DNA of 64,000 nt from Saposhnikovia divaricata (GCA_036435485.1 CM071597.1:177612147-177676146); one strand, 5' to 3'; shown: positions 10,805 through 22,547, counted from the stretch's first letter. Notes: a model not told the origin generated them from the sequence alone. Numbers and translations are program-made.

Positions 10805-12561
10805 TCAAGCATGCAACTTTAATTTGGGCAAAGAAAGTGACAATTGAGAAATTGGCTTGTTTGTAAATGTGAGCCGGTTATAGATAAACGCTCCAGCCAT
10901 GGTGCCTGCTATAGGTCCAACAATGTACACCCAAATTGCTCTGAATTCCTGCATAACAATAGCTGGTCCGATGCTCCTGGCTGGGTTCATGGAAGCTCCT
11001 GAAATCGGCCTGTTAATCAAATCAAACATCATTTCTTGTCGCATTCCACTACTAAAATTTTAGCCTAGAGGCTGCACCTACTGGCTAAAAATCACTAGTT
11101 ACGTAGTTATGAAAATCATGGTAACATAGCTTATACAAATTATAAGTCACAACTACGTATTATCGTTCCCCTATCATAGAAATCTAGGATAAATTAGTTT
11201 GGTATGAACGAACACCTTACTAACAGGCTGAGATTAGAAAATTACCCAGCGACTAAGACGTTTAGCATTATTGTCATGCCAACAACTACACCAGCAAAAT
11301 TTCCAAGCTGAACAAGAAAAGAAGAAGAAAAAGTGTAACTGATTTCGTATATCAAGTAAAGAGGAGAATAACATATACTAGAGTATAGAGTTTATAAAAC
11401 GAACCCCTCTGTTATCGATTGCTACACCACAAATGACGAACATGAGGAGAAAAGATATGATGATCTCAATGACTAAAGACTGTGCATCAGATCCAACTGG
11501 AAGGGTGCCAAAGTAAGATTTCTTATCTACATCAAAAAGCAGTGCAAGGGTGACGCTAGCAAAGATCGAGCCCACCAGTTGTGATCCTATGTACCAAAAC
11601 ACCTACATATATCACGAAATTCCACCGTGAATCTGTTTTTGTCTATAATTCATTCCTCAACTTTGGAAAATCTTGTTAGCATATGTATCGAAATTAATTC
11701 TATTTCTAATCTGATCAAACAACTCGAATTTTAAACATAATTTAAACTAATAGCATTGTAACACCAGTTGTATAAACACTAATAAAGAGAAAAACAGACT
11801 AATGATGTAACAAAAATGTAATGATCAATGAATGGGGCATATAAAAAAGGAAGTAGTCACCTCTGTTAAGGGAAACCGAAAGAAGACAAACTGTGTCAGA
11901 GTAACAGCAGGATTAAAATGAGCACCAGATATATGGCCAACAGAATAAATCATAACCAGGACAATGAGACCCCAGGTCACACAGATCCCTGGAAAAGTTA
12001 CTGAACCACCATATAATTTGTTTACTGCAACTGATCCACATCCAGCAAATATAATAAAGTACGTCCCAACAATTTCTGCAATTATCTGTCACACAACAGG
12101 TATATTATTAAATCATAACACAATATGTGCATACTTATACATGGATAATCAAATTTAAGTCGATTGTTCGTAAATTAATAATTTTTAATATACGAATTCA
12201 TCTATACGTTTGTCAGAAATTAAATCATATGTTTATGTTTTGCTACGACAAATTAACAGTATAAGATGAGTCAACTCAAAATCACTTGGTACCGGACATA
12301 TGTGTAAAGTGTAAAGTAGCAAGTAGAGAAACATTACGAAACCTTTTGCGTGAGGGTTACAATGTAAGGTGATGAACAAAAGGCCTTAATCAATTTTGAT
12401 TCCGATTCCGATTCCGACTCCGACGTTTGGATCCCCATCTCAAGTTTTGACACCTCATTGTAGTCTTTCAATAGTTCATTTCTAGACACCTCATTGTCGT
12501 CTTTCAATAGTTCATTTCTAGACGCCTCATTGTCGTCTTTAGATATTTCGTTTCTCGACAT
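10805..12561 (-). CDS. NIP: NIP-type aquaporin (nodulin-26-like intrinsic protein), five exons
   Basis: Exons on the minus strand: 12561-12343, 12085-11861, 11602-11405, 11307-11246 and 11009-10805 (stop). All introns are GT-AG and lengths 219, 225, 198, 62 and 205 bp give 302 residues in one frame. It is a six-helix channel for water, glycerol or metalloids in plasma membrane or ER. Both pore motifs are present: SGAHFNPAVT (about 127-136) and SGASMNPARS (about 238-247). Trp in VTWGL, at the usual H2 selectivity-filter site, suggests NIP subgroup I. The five-exon layout, with a short fourth exon encoding LGNFAG, is standard for NIPs. The cytosolic N-terminus is odd: three near-identical 12-residue units (SRNELLKDDNEV) then a Ser-Glu run. 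The Ser-rich C-terminus could be phosphorylated as in nodulin-26. It appears intact. Confidence 0.92.
12451..12558 (-). repeat. 36-bp tandem repeat (x3) in NIP exon 1
   Basis: Residues 2-13, 14-25 and 26-37 of the aquaporin are three in-frame copies of a 12-residue unit. The last two differ only at D/Y in the protein. It is a coding minisatellite and likely variable in length between accessions. Confidence 0.85.
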
Positions 12562-13363
12562 TCTTCGATGGGGTTAATATTTCAACAGCCAAGCCAAAAT
12601 GAACTGTGTGAACTGTGTTTATGAATTTGAGGGTTAAGTAAATTGAGATATATAAGTTTTACCGGAGATTACTTAAATTCCCATTTACAAAATAAACAGA
12701 TTAACTGAGAAAGATTATAATTTTACAGTATCTTTAGTAAATGAATGAATTAGATCAATTATCTTCCAATTTGGGAATTGGGAGATTTGTACGGCCTAGC
12801 ATGATCTCTTCGTAAAATAATTACCCTTTTACAGTTTAACTTTATTGTACCGAATAATTGATGCAGATTACTTTCTTTTTATTGTACAGATTAATTATAT
12901 TTTACAGAATCAGCTTTATGAGAGCAGCATGAATCAACTAAAAAGAAGAATAATTGATTACATTGAGGATAATAATTGATTTTGATTACATATAATTGAT
13001 TCGGATGACAAGTTGCCCACTTTATTTTTCGCAAAAGATAAGTTGGAGTTGGTTTATTTGCAACATTTTAGGAAAAGTTAACAAAAAGATGAAGGTAAAA
13101 ATGAAAGTGTATAAAAAATGGTAATTCCCCTTCAATCATTACTCAGTTGCCTGATGCTCAAACCAGGTTCCTGGTAATAGCTCACCTTCAAGTTAAAATA
13201 GATACTTATTTGTAACGTATATAAAAGTTTAATTATTTAAAAAACATACACTAACATTGTTTCTCCCATTTCATCCAATTTTATGTGCTGCCGGCACATA
13301 GCTAGTACTTCCTCCCATTATTCGACAAGATAAGAGTACAAAATGAGATTTTGATTGAGGCTT
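12562..13363. other. Upstream region of NIP gene, AT-rich
   Basis: It contains the NIP promoter and 5'UTR. No ORF, RNA gene or clear mobile element was seen. Confidence 0.4.
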
Positions 13364-13414
13364 CAATAAATTCTTCAGATATGCAACCATCCAATAAATT
13401 CTTCAGATATGCAA
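13364..13414. repeat. 23-bp direct repeat, period 28
   Basis: CAATAAATTCTTCAGATATG followed by CAA occurs at 13364-13386 and again at 13392-13414. It sits just after the truncated 3' end of the LRR pseudogene and may mark a repair scar. Confidence 0.7.
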
Positions 13415-15737
13415 ACTTTCTACCATACTCAAACTCCTGCCCTTTCCATCTTGCCAATACAGTATCGACATATGATGAATTTCATGAATTGACAATGTAC
13501 ATATGTTGTCCAATTTTAGTTCCTTTTCGACACCTAAGCATTCAGGAATAGTTCCAAAAATTCTGTTAATGGAAAGGTCTAGGAAGTGAAGGTTCCATAG
13601 ATGGAATATTCCATAAGGCAGGCTTCCAAAAAAGCTGTTAGATTTTAGGATCAGAGCATACAACACTGGTAGGTCTTTCCCAATCCATGACGGTATCCTT
13701 CCTGAGAGCTTATTAAACCCAAAATCTATAAAACCAAGGTCGCTGCAGTTTCTTAGACATGTAGGCAATTCACCATAGAGCTTATTGTTTCGCAAAATCA
13801 GTGTCTGCAGTGAACCTAGATGTCCTACTGAAGCTGGAATTCTACCAGAAAATCTGTTCTATCCCAAGTTAAGGAATACTAGATTGCTAAAATGCATCCA
13901 ATTATCAGGAAGTGCACCAAACAATTGGTTATGCGAGATATCAACAAAGCTTAAAGAAAAGTATTGAATCGCGGAAAAGGGAATGATTGTCCCTGAGAAC
14001 TTGTTGTGGGATAGATTTATTGAAGAACATGCTGCAGGAAACGGTGGAAGTGGTCCATTAAAATAATTGAAACTCAAATCTATCACTTCAATATGAACAA
14101 AATTAAAGGTAATTTACCCCTAATTTTGTTAGAAGAGAGATTTAACAACTCTACTGTGCTTGAGAGGTTACTGAACCAGATGGGGATAGTATCTGAAATT
14201 TGGCTGTTAGACATATCAAGATGATTGATGTGTCGTTGGTTTCGAATCCAGTTAGGAAATTTTGGCCTCAATTTGCATGATGCCAAAGAAAGTTCCCAAA
14301 GTTGGAAAGGAGGAACCCATTCTGAACTGAACTCTAAAGTCAGAGAATTAGATGATGCACGTAAATACAATAAGCTGGTTAGATTAGAGAATTGGGCTTC
14401 AGTTATCATACTGTGGATGGAGTTCATTGGAAGGTCCAGCTCTTTAAGACTGGAGAGTAGTCCGGTTGAATGAGTCTCGCAATACTTGCAAAGCTGAACA
14501 TCCAGTAAAATCAGGAAGACTCCCAGAAAACTCATTATTACTAAATTCTAACAATCTCAAGGATGAAAATCCTGTAAAATTTCATGAGGCGTGAAAGTAG
14601 TGTAATATCAGGCAGTGAACCAGAAATGTGATTCTCATATATTATCAATTCTTCCAAAAGAGCAAAAGGTCCGGTTAAAAGATCTTCAAGGTTTCCAGTG
14701 AAATTGTTTGAACTGAAATCTACAATTTTCAAATTAAATAACTTGCAGAAGGATTTTGGAACCGTACCAATAATTTGATTTCTAGAGAGATCCAGATGAG
14801 TAAGAGCAGTCAAATGACAGAAAGACTCCGGAATTTTACCTACTAACATGCTATAATGCAGATCAAGTACTGCAAGACTGCTGGTAAAGTGGGAAAGCCA
14901 ATTAAAAATGGATGAATTGATGTTATTATATCCAAGATAAAGGGAAGAAATGGAGGATGAAAAATTGTTTATAGTAGAAGATGGAGACAAAAGATTACAA
15001 TTCTCTTAACGCAGAAATGATATGGAAGGGATCCTCTGGATAAAGCCTACCCAAATACTGGAATGAGCAACGTTGATATCATTTAAGTCTAGGTATCTTA
15101 AATAAGAAAGATTAAACAACCACCGAAAACTGGAGAGATTTTCTAACTCATCTGTAACCTCTAAATTTCCATTGTTGGAAAGATCAAGGTATCTTAAACT
15201 TTTGAGTGAGCCAATAAACTCTGGGATTTGCCCATCAAAAAAATTATCACTGAGATCAAGATACTGCAACTTGGAGAGGTTCCCAATCTGGTAAGGAATT
15301 GATCCCCCTGTCCAAGTATTTGAAATATTAAGGTGAACTAAACTTGTGAGAGAACCAATGAATATGGGATTCCCTGCAAGGTTATTGCTGCTTAGGTCCA
15401 GGTAGGTAAGATATGGCAAATCAAGCAAAGAACTACTAATTTTGAAATATGGTGAAAGAAGTGAAGAAAGATGAGGGCCTGTTACATGACCGGTGCGATC
15501 ATCGCAGCCAACACCTTTCCATTTGCAGCAATCTTCTTCTTCCTTCTTCCATGAACCAAGATCATCTTCATTTGTTACGCCTTGTTTAAACACCAGAAGA
15601 GCTTCTCTCTCCATTTCAATGCACCTTATCTGGTTGCCATTTTTGACTATGGATTGTAATCCAAACGTAAATGTATGCATGCACAACAGAAAACAAACAG
15701 CAATTAATAAATACAGAGTAAAACTTGTTTTTTTCAT
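13403..15737 (-). pseudogene. LRR receptor-like protein (RLP) pseudogene, C-terminally truncated
   Basis: The preferred start is ATG 15737 (MKKTSFTLYLL...), giving a good signal peptide. It is followed by an LRR N-cap (EREALLVFKQG, DCCKWKGVGC) and many extracellular LRRs (LxxLxxLxLSxNxxxGxIP). The family acts in cell-surface immunity or development together with SOBIR1/BAK1-type kinases. Lesions: an in-frame stop at 15008-15006 (before ENCN), frameshift(s) around 14580-14535 that move the frame, another frame change near 14085, and an in-frame stop at 13861-13859 (NLG then stop then NRFSG). The gene ends at 13403 within the island region, with no transmembrane segment or tail. A SIRE-like element starts 252 bp upstream of the ATG. 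It is non-functional as it stands. Confidence 0.88.
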
Positions 15738-16381
15738 CGTGGTATTGTTAATTGAAATGAAGAGGCAAACCGAAAGCAAAATAATCACAAGTACAGTATT
15801 GAACACAAACCCTGTCGTAGTCCAGTGTTATATGTTTGCATAATTGAATTGCGAGGAAAATCAAGTAGGACTATATTTTGTTTGACATAATCAACTCTTT
15901 TGAAGACAATAAATTAATCTGCTTTCAGTCTCTCACACTATGATTACGAACTTGCACTACTTGATCTTTTATTTTTTGACATTGTCACTGAAATTTAGAT
16001 AGCACAATATGTTGGACTGACAAGCGAATGAGACTGTAAACCAAACCAAAACCAAACCAAACATACCCAGTATATCCCGCTCAGGGCAGGGTCTGGGGAG
16101 GGTAGGATGTACGCAGACCATACCCCCACCTTTAGAGTGGGGAGACTGTTTCCGTGAAGACCCTCGGCTTTGTGCGTGAAAAGATCTGAATGATACCTGA
16201 GCCCATGGCGTCCTACACATGGGATACACATATCTGCGAGTGTTTGCTCTCCGTTGTGAGATGATACCTCCGCTCCAAAATCCCTGCAAGGCAAAAACAA
16301 CAACATTATTATAACAACAATATAAGACCATAAAATAGGGGAACGCTGAAAACAGCGACTGCGAGCGAGACGGCCGAACTC

Positions 16382-19309
16382 CTAAGATAGTGTTAACCGG
16401 GACAACCCAACTCTGAGGCTCTCAACTACTGAGCCGCTCCCTAGAAGAGAATCCACCACTCTGATGTGACGTCTCCAAGTGAGCCTATCGTCGGTCATGG
16501 TCGCATCTAGGTTAAGGGCCTTCATATCCATCCTAAGCTGCTCGTCCCACGACCTCTTCGGTCTGCCTCTCCTCCTCACCCCAGTGACCGAGATGCTTTC
16601 AACCCTCCTCACCGGGGCTTCAGCCCGCCTCCTGCGGACGTGGCCGAACCACCTTAACCTCCCTTCCCTTACTTTCGCTGACAAAGGCGCCACCTCGAGC
16701 TCGCTCCTAAACACAGCGTTCGGAATCTTATCCAACAACGTACGCCCGCAAGCCCACCGCAACATCCTCATTTCCGCCGCTTCCATCTTGTTTTCTAGAG
16801 CCTTCTTAGTCGCCCAACACTCCGACCCATACAACAACGCGGGCCGTATGGCCGCTCTGTAGAATTTCCCTTTCAACTTTAATGGAACTTTCTTGTCACA
16901 CATCACCCCTGACGCTGCCCTCCACCTAAGCCACCCAGCTTTGATACGATGTGAGACATCGTCGTCAATCTCGCCATCCTTCTGGATGATCGCACCCAAG
17001 TACTTAAACTTATCCGTTCTGGGGACAGTCTGGTCTTCAATCTTGACCTCCACCCCTCCCTCTAAGGCCTCACCACTGAAGTTACACCAGAGATATTCGG
17101 TTTTAGATCGGCTCAAACGCAACCCTTGGGACTCCAAAGTAGATCTCCAAAGCTCCAACTTCCCGTTCACCTCTTCTCTCGACTCCGCCACTAACACGAT
17201 GTCATCCGCGAAGAGCATGCACCAGGGAACTGCGTCTTGAATCCTTCTCGACATGACATCCAAAATGAGGGCAAAAAGAAAAGGGCTAAGGGCCGACCCC
17301 TGGTGTAGCCCAATCTCAACCGGGAAAAATCGGGAGTCTCCCACTGGGGTCCGGACGCAAGAGCTAACTTGAAAGTACATATCTTGAATCACCCTAATGT
17401 ACGATGACGCCACTCTCCTCTCCTCAAGGCTCTTCCAAATAGCTTCACGGGGGATGCTATCATACGCCTTCTCTAGATCGATGAACACCATATGAAGGTC
17501 TTTACGCCATTCCCTGAACTTCTCCAAAAGACGTCTGGCGAGATGAATTGCTTCGATCGTCGATCTCCCAGGCATGAAACCAAATTGATTCTCTGAGATT
17601 CCGACTACTCTTCTTATCCGACATTCCACCACTCTCTCCCAGAGTTTCATAGTATGGCTGAGTAATTTAATACCCCGGTAGTTACTACAGCTCTGAGCAT
17701 CGCCTTTGTTCTTGTAAAAAGGGACCACAATACTGCGCCTCCATTCCGCTGGCATCTTATCACCCAAGAGAATAGCATTGAACAGATCTGCTAACCATTG
17801 AACCCCGACCTCACCAAGACAAATCCAGACCTCGATAGGGATCTGATCCGGCCCAACCGCCTTCCCTCTAGCCATCTTCTGAAGGGCCCCCTTTACCTCG
17901 TCCTTGCTAATAAGCTCTTGGGAACCGATACAAGGCTCGGCCAGTGGCGTGACCTCTTGCTCTGCACCTGCGCCACTCCTCCTCGCCTCGTTGAAAAGAT
18001 TATGGAAGTACGAACTCCACCTCTCCTTGATAGCGTCTTCCTTCAAAAGCACTTGGCCTGAGTCATCCTTAACGAACTTGACAGAGCCCAGGTCGCGACG
18101 TCCTCTTTCTCTAGCTTTAGCTAGTTTAAAAATGGTGTTCGCTCCTTCCTTGGTATCTAGGCGCTTGTACATCACCTCGAAGGCTTCCTCCTTAACTTTC
18201 GCCACGGCCTTTTTTGCCTCTCGCTTTGCCACCTTGTACGCTTCTATCTTCTGGAACCTCTCCGGCCCTGCACTACAAGACAGAAGCTCTTTAAAGAGCG
18301 CAAGCTTCGCCTTAACTTTCTTTTGGACCTCCTCGTTCCACCACCAAGACTCCTTTGGCCCACTAAACCTCCCGGATGAGACCCCCATCACCTTCTCACC
18401 CACACTACGAATGGCCTTCGCCATGTTGGACCACCTACAGTTTGCATCCCCACCAAGCGCAAAGCATCCTACGTTGACCAAAGACTCCTTGAATTCGGCC
18501 GCCTTCTCGTCCTTCAAATCTTTCCAAAGAATTCTTGGTCTGTACTCTCTCGTCCTGCGAACAGCACGGACCCCTATGAGGATATCCATGGCCAACAGAC
18601 GGTGCTGAGAAGCGCACGCCTCACTCCGGAACACTTTGCAATCCACGCACGTCCTAACATCACTACTGCGCATCAACAGGTAATCGATTTGAGTGCTGTG
18701 CCCCCCACTACTAAAGGTGACGAGGTGCTCAGCCCTCTTCTGGAAAACAGAGTTCACAATAACCAACTCATGGGCAGTAGCGAAGTCTAACAACGCGGAC
18801 CCACTGACGTTCCTGACCCCAAAGCCGAAACCACCATGCGCACTGGGATAACCGTCTGCCCTCTCACCAATATGACCATTGAAATCGCCACCGAGCACTA
18901 GGGATTGATCGTCCGGAAAACTTCCGATCAACTCATCTAAACAGACCCAGAAAGCTTCCTTCTCGGCGTCGCCCAAACCGACTTGGGGGGCATACGCGCA
19001 CACCACGTTCACCACCTTCTCCCCAACCACAACGCTGACGGACATGATCCTGTCATTACGCCTCTTCACTTCCACGACGTTGTCTATTAAATCCTGCGCC
19101 AAAAGAATACCCACTCCGTTCTTCGAGTTGGTTAGACCTGAATACCACAATTTATACCCGTTCGCTGCTCTAGACCGCGCTCCCGTCCACCTAGTCTCTT
19201 GAATACAGGCCATATCTACTCTGCGTTTCTTCAACACGTCCACTAACTCCAGAAATTTGCCTGTTAAGGTACCTACATTCAAACTGCCAAAACGCAGGCT
19301 ACGCGACAT
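16382..19309 (-). CDS. RTE LINE protein: AP endonuclease and reverse transcriptase
   Basis: 975 residues from ATG 19309 (MSRSLRFGSLN), stop at 16382. The N-terminal APE-like endonuclease has QETRW (37-41), GGDFNGH (140-146) and HSTQIDY (204-210), the residues that nick target DNA. The RT has GPDQIP (about 486), ENQFGFMPGRST (about 573), FIDLEKAYD, HQGSALSP and catalytic FADD (700-703). A C-terminal RLRWFGHVRRR segment is typical of RTE proteins. No stop or frameshift interrupts it, so it could drive target-primed reverse transcription. The frame runs on upstream to a TTG at 19321, but the ATG gives the better start. Confidence 0.94.
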   Translation of the reverse strand: MSRSLRFGSLNVGTLTGKFLELVDVLKKRRVDMACIQETRWTGARSRAANGYKLWYSGLTNSKNGVGILLAQDLIDNVVEVKRRNDRIMSVSVVVGEKVVNVVCAYAPQVGLGDAEKEAFWVCLDELIGSFPDDQSLVLGGDFNGHIGERADGYPSAHGGFGFGVRNVSGSALLDFATAHELVIVNSVFQKRAEHLVTFSSGGHSTQIDYLLMRSSDVRTCVDCKVFRSEACASQHRLLAMDILIGVRAVRRTREYRPRILWKDLKDEKAAEFKESLVNVGCFALGGDANCRWSNMAKAIRSVGEKVMGVSSGRFSGPKESWWWNEEVQKKVKAKLALFKELLSCSAGPERFQKIEAYKVAKREAKKAVAKVKEEAFEVMYKRLDTKEGANTIFKLAKARERGRRDLGSVKFVKDDSGQVLLKEDAIKERWSSYFHNLFNEARRSGAGAEQEVTPLAEPCIGSQELISKDEVKGALQKMARGKAVGPDQIPIEVWICLGEVGVQWLADLFNAILLGDKMPAEWRRSIVVPFYKNKGDAQSCSNYRGIKLLSHTMKLWERVVECRIRRVVGISENQFGFMPGRSTIEAIHLARRLLEKFREWRKDLHMVFIDLEKAYDSIPREAIWKSLEERRVASSYIRVIQDMYFQVSSCVRTPVGDSRFFPVEIGLHQGSALSPFLFALILDVMSRRIQDAVPWCMLFADDIVLVAESREEVNGKLELWRSTLESQGLRLSRSKTEYLWCNFSGEALEGGVEVKIEDQTVPRTDKFKYLGAIIQKDGEIDDDVSHRIKAGWLRWRAASGVMCDKKVPLKLKGKFYRAAIRPALLYGSECWATKKALENKMEAAEMRMLRWACGRTLLDKIPNAVFRSELEVAPLSAKVREGRLRWFGHVRRRRAEAPVRRVESISVTGVRRRGRPKRSWDEQLRMDMKALNLDATMTDDRLTWRRHIRVVDSLLGSGSVVESLRVGLSRLTLS

Positions 19310-20441
19310 TGTCCAAAACAAACACGAAAAAATACCTACAAAAGAGGCGAACCAAGAGGTAACAAAACAGATTACCCAAAAAACAATTAAAACTACCTTA
19401 CCACCAAAAAGGAAAACCTATTTAGCAAAACCAAAAAAAGAACACCCGACAACAAGAATAAAATCGAGAGGGACAAGGACCCACCACACAATTAAAAAGC
19501 TGAAAAAAACGACAAAACTGATACAAAAAGAGAATCCGGCCACTAACACAATTGACGATTATGTTACCGGCAACCGAACAAAACAACGGAACAAAAGAGC
19601 TCGCAGCCAAGAAGGGGGAGAAACACGCGGAAAAAGAGCTGAAAAAATGGAAAGAGCGACCACAAGGAACCTACGGCAAAGCACACAAAACCAAATACAA
19701 AAACAGATCAAAACCAAGATAAAACAACAATAATAAAACAAACCCACAAAGGAAAAACATAATGAGCGGATGGTTAAAACGACGAAAATAGAAGACGGGT
19801 GGAGGGGAGGTGAAAACGGTTTATGAAGGTGGCGGGTAGGTAGTTGGGATGAGGAAAGGTGGCTGAACTAAAAAGAAGGAGGAGGAAGAGCGGGGATGGA
19901 GGAGGGGCTGAGAAGGAGAGGAGGTGTTGAGGGAGTGTGCGAGGTGGTAATGCAGACTGCGGGGGACCGCAAGACGAAGATAACGGGAAAAACGAAGTAA
20001 GAAAGAAAAGGACGGAGGAAAAAAGAGAAACGGGTGAGTACGCCGGATGAAAAAACAATGGACGGGTGGGAAGGAGGGGTGATGAATAGATGTGAAAGAG
20101 GTGAAAGAGGAGGGGTGGTTTGGGGTTGGAGACGGGAGGCTGGAGGTCGGCTGCTGGAGGAGAGGGGGAGGAGTAAGGAGCGGTGAAAGCGGCAATGGGG
20201 TGAAAGGAGTAGGCTGAGAGCAGAAAACGTAGGAGAAGAAGCAACTACAAAAACTACTGATAAACTACTGAAAAAAGAAATACACACACCACAAAAAGGA
20301 AGCAGTTAGGGAATAAAACTGATGATGTATATATAAGTTTCCGGCGAAGCGCCGGTCAGAGTACACCAAAACTGTTAGGAAGAGGCCGATAACGGCTAGC
20401 TTGCTAGAGAGAGAGAGAGGAGTTGTTGCACAGAAAACCAG
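19310..20441 (-). other. 5' region of the RTE LINE
   Basis: The plus strand is strongly purine-rich and the minus strand pyrimidine-rich. Overlapping Pro/Ser/Leu-rich frames (minus, 19774-20287) arise from this base bias and show no ORF1-like domain, in line with the single-ORF RTE plan. An internal promoter is expected here but no motif could be fixed. A (GA)n run lies at 20407-20419. Confidence 0.5.
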
Positions 20442-20457
20442 AAGCGAATGAGACTGT
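20442..20457. repeat. Target site duplication of the LINE (partner at 16022-16037)
   Basis: AAGCGAATGAGACTGT is identical on both sides of the LINE, 16/16. The uninterrupted LTR at 29612-31116 has the same sequence only once at the matching place, which confirms the pre-insertion state. Confidence 0.95.
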
Positions 20458-20511
20458 CTCTTTTGCAAATGAGACTGTCTCTTTTAGGAATGAGACTGTC
20501 TCTTTTGTTTA
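20445..20511. repeat. 21-bp tandem array in SIRE-like LTR (3 units here, 4 in partner)
   Basis: Units share GAATGAGACTGTCTCTTTT with a 2-base variable lead (GC, GT, GC, AG). The left LTR has three and the right LTR (29648-29731) four. Related degenerate units occur inside the element at 27596-27660 and, as TATGACTGTC forms, in the solo LTR at 56247-57694. Confidence 0.85.
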
Positions 20512-21879
20512 ACAGAAAATTAACTGCAGAATATTAAATAACAGAATAAACAATAACAACACCAGGAATTTTCACTTGGTTCGGCCCCTAACCTCGTCTA
20601 TGGCCTACATCCAAGTCCTTATGCCAACTAGCACAGAGATTATATTATTATCACAATAATATAAAGCTTACAGTTTTCTCGATTACAAATTTAAAGCCCC
20701 TTGTAAGAACCCTTCCCTTTGACACGGCTGTCACCTAGCAAACCTGCTACCTAGCCCACTGGCTACCTTGGCTTATGATTTGTAATCCAAGCTAACTGCC
20801 ACAACCCGGCACAAGTGATAATCAAAGTTTGTAACAAGATGAGTACAACTTCTAAACAAGATGAATATGAATGTATATGTTTGTGTATAGAAGTTGTATG
20901 GCAGAAAATGGATGGCTCGGTTCTTGCGCTGCCTTCAATTGGAGCTGAATCGGATATAGAATGGATAGCTCGGGCTCTCTTGTATATCTCTGGTGTGTTG
21001 TAGAGAATGATTAATTTTGTCCCCTGCCTGTCTTCATGCAGATTTGAGTCGATTAAATAGGCGCTCCAGAAGACATAGCCGTTGTATATAGATTCCTCAG
21101 ATTATAGCTGTTACTCACAATATATGTTGTATATCTCAGTTTGATGGGTTGTCTTTGAATATGTCTGTTAAAGCGTGCAGCCACTGATAGAGCAAAAAGA
21201 TGCAGACTGATTTAATTAGCATTAGTCCTGAGAGAATATTTGTCAGAGTGACTAACATATGCAAAAGGAATAATGATCACAGAATATGTTTTGATATTTA
21301 AAGCAAGGCTGCTCGTTTAGACTAAAGATGATGAAAGAGTTTTTAACACAAAACACTATAAGACATGAGTTGTATTTTAGTCAAAAGCACATTGATTCCT
21401 TTTAGAAAACAAAACATAGAATGTGGGTATCAGATAACAAACCACCTGCACTATTCCATTAGTGGAAAGTAACATATTATATGATAGGCATGTGGAGTGA
21501 ATATGTTAAGCACAAAACATAAAAGTAGATAAAGTATATGTATTCTTTTAGCAAGTGAGTGTCATATTGATTCCTTTAGAAAGTGGGTGACTAACATGCA
21601 GATGGAGATAAGTCATATAATATGCAATTGATATTCAAGGCGTGCTGTATGTTTTTGACTAAAGAGAATAAAATTGATTCTAGCACAAAACATGAGATAT
21701 ACCTTTGGAGTCAATCAAGGAAAGTGGGTGACACTTTTCCTTTTGACTAATTGGAATGAGTGTATTGATAATCTGGAAAGATACTCTCAACATATAATAT
21801 TCAAGAGACACAAATTCTGATATGGAGCTAGATTAAAAAATAATTCAAACACATCATCCTAAAAATCAATGTACTAACA

Positions 21880-22112
21880 ATCTCTCCCTTTTTTATGATG
21901 ATGAATACCTTTTGAATTAGATTTGTCTCCCCCTGTCAAAAACACTTGTATAGGCATTAAAGCATATTGCATATACTCTAAATATCAAGCACAAACATAT
22001 ATGATATGAAAATTGACAAATTCCAGCAGATTCATAATATTCAAAAACAACAACATGAACTAATTAAGCAATTTCTCCCCCTTTCATCAACATAAAAACA
22101 GAACTACTCAAC
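21880..22112 (-). other. 3' end of SIRE-like internal region
   Basis: It holds the polypurine tract next to the LTR and CT-rich blocks (TCTCCCCCTGTC, TCTCCCCCTTTCATCAACAT) that recur at 27283-27500. No coding sequence. Confidence 0.55.
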
Positions 22113-22442
22113 TGTTGAGCATACAACAACGAAAGCAAAACCCAAAGCGAATAAACAAGAACAAGAAAATAACGACAATCACACAAGACAAAGATTTACG
22201 TGGTTCGGAAATTCCTACTCCACAAGCCACACTAATTTTGTATTGATCTCTCACAATTGTGTTGTGTTGTGTTATGTTACAATTACATGAGTATTTATAA
22301 GAGAAGAAACTGGGTCAACCAATCAGAGTCTAATTCTGAAATTCCTAACTCTAATCCTAACTCTAATTAGAGTCCAATTCTGGAATTCCTAACTCAAGTC
22401 AGAATCCGATTCTTAAACCTGATAGACTCCACAAACCCAACA
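22113..22442 (-). repeat. Tork copia LTR (3' LTR)
   Basis: 330 bp, TGTTGAGC...CCCAACA. Read by eye it matches the copy at 26476-26805 at every base. Confidence 0.95.
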
Positions 22443-22547
22443 ATCTCCCACTTGGAGTCTGACCACATCTTCACTTCACTCTTGTAAATCTAGTAACAAA
22501 TAATCCCTCGATCAATAACTCTAACTAGTGCAGCGCCTTCTCATCAA

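Larger units (their letters stand above)
16038..20441 (-). mobile_element. Full-length RTE-clade LINE
   Basis: It is flanked by a perfect 16-bp target site duplication AAGCGAATGAGACTGT (16022-16037 and 20442-20457). On minus it starts near 20441 with a pyrimidine-rich 5'UTR, carries one endonuclease/RT ORF, and ends in GGTATGTTTGGTTTGG plus a TTTGG-type simple repeat instead of poly(A). The segment before the tail (GGTATGGTCTGCGTAC..., CCCTCCCCAGACCC...) resembles the 3' end shared by RTE LINEs and TS-type SINEs of asterids. It landed inside the first unit of the 21-bp LTR array. Confidence 0.93.
15989..21879 (-). repeat. SIRE-like 3' LTR, split by the RTE LINE
   Basis: It starts TGAAATTTAGATAG and ends ...GTACTAACA. 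Without the LINE and one TSD copy it is 1471 bp. It matches the copy at 29612-31116 almost base for base. Length differences are explained by one fewer 21-bp unit and a 13-bp indel near 21438/30659. It contains a 62-codon plus-strand frame (20815-21003) that recurs in the other LTR and is not taken as a gene. Confidence 0.88.

Noticed and set aside
17798..18790. Plus-strand ORFs of 60-234 codons inside the LINE
   Set aside because: They are complementary shadows of the EN-RT coding strand.
19774..20287. Overlapping Pro/Ser/Leu-rich minus ORFs as a possible LINE ORF1
   Set aside because: Three overlapping frames are all open, which points to pyrimidine bias; no nucleocapsid motif is present and RTE elements usually have one ORF.
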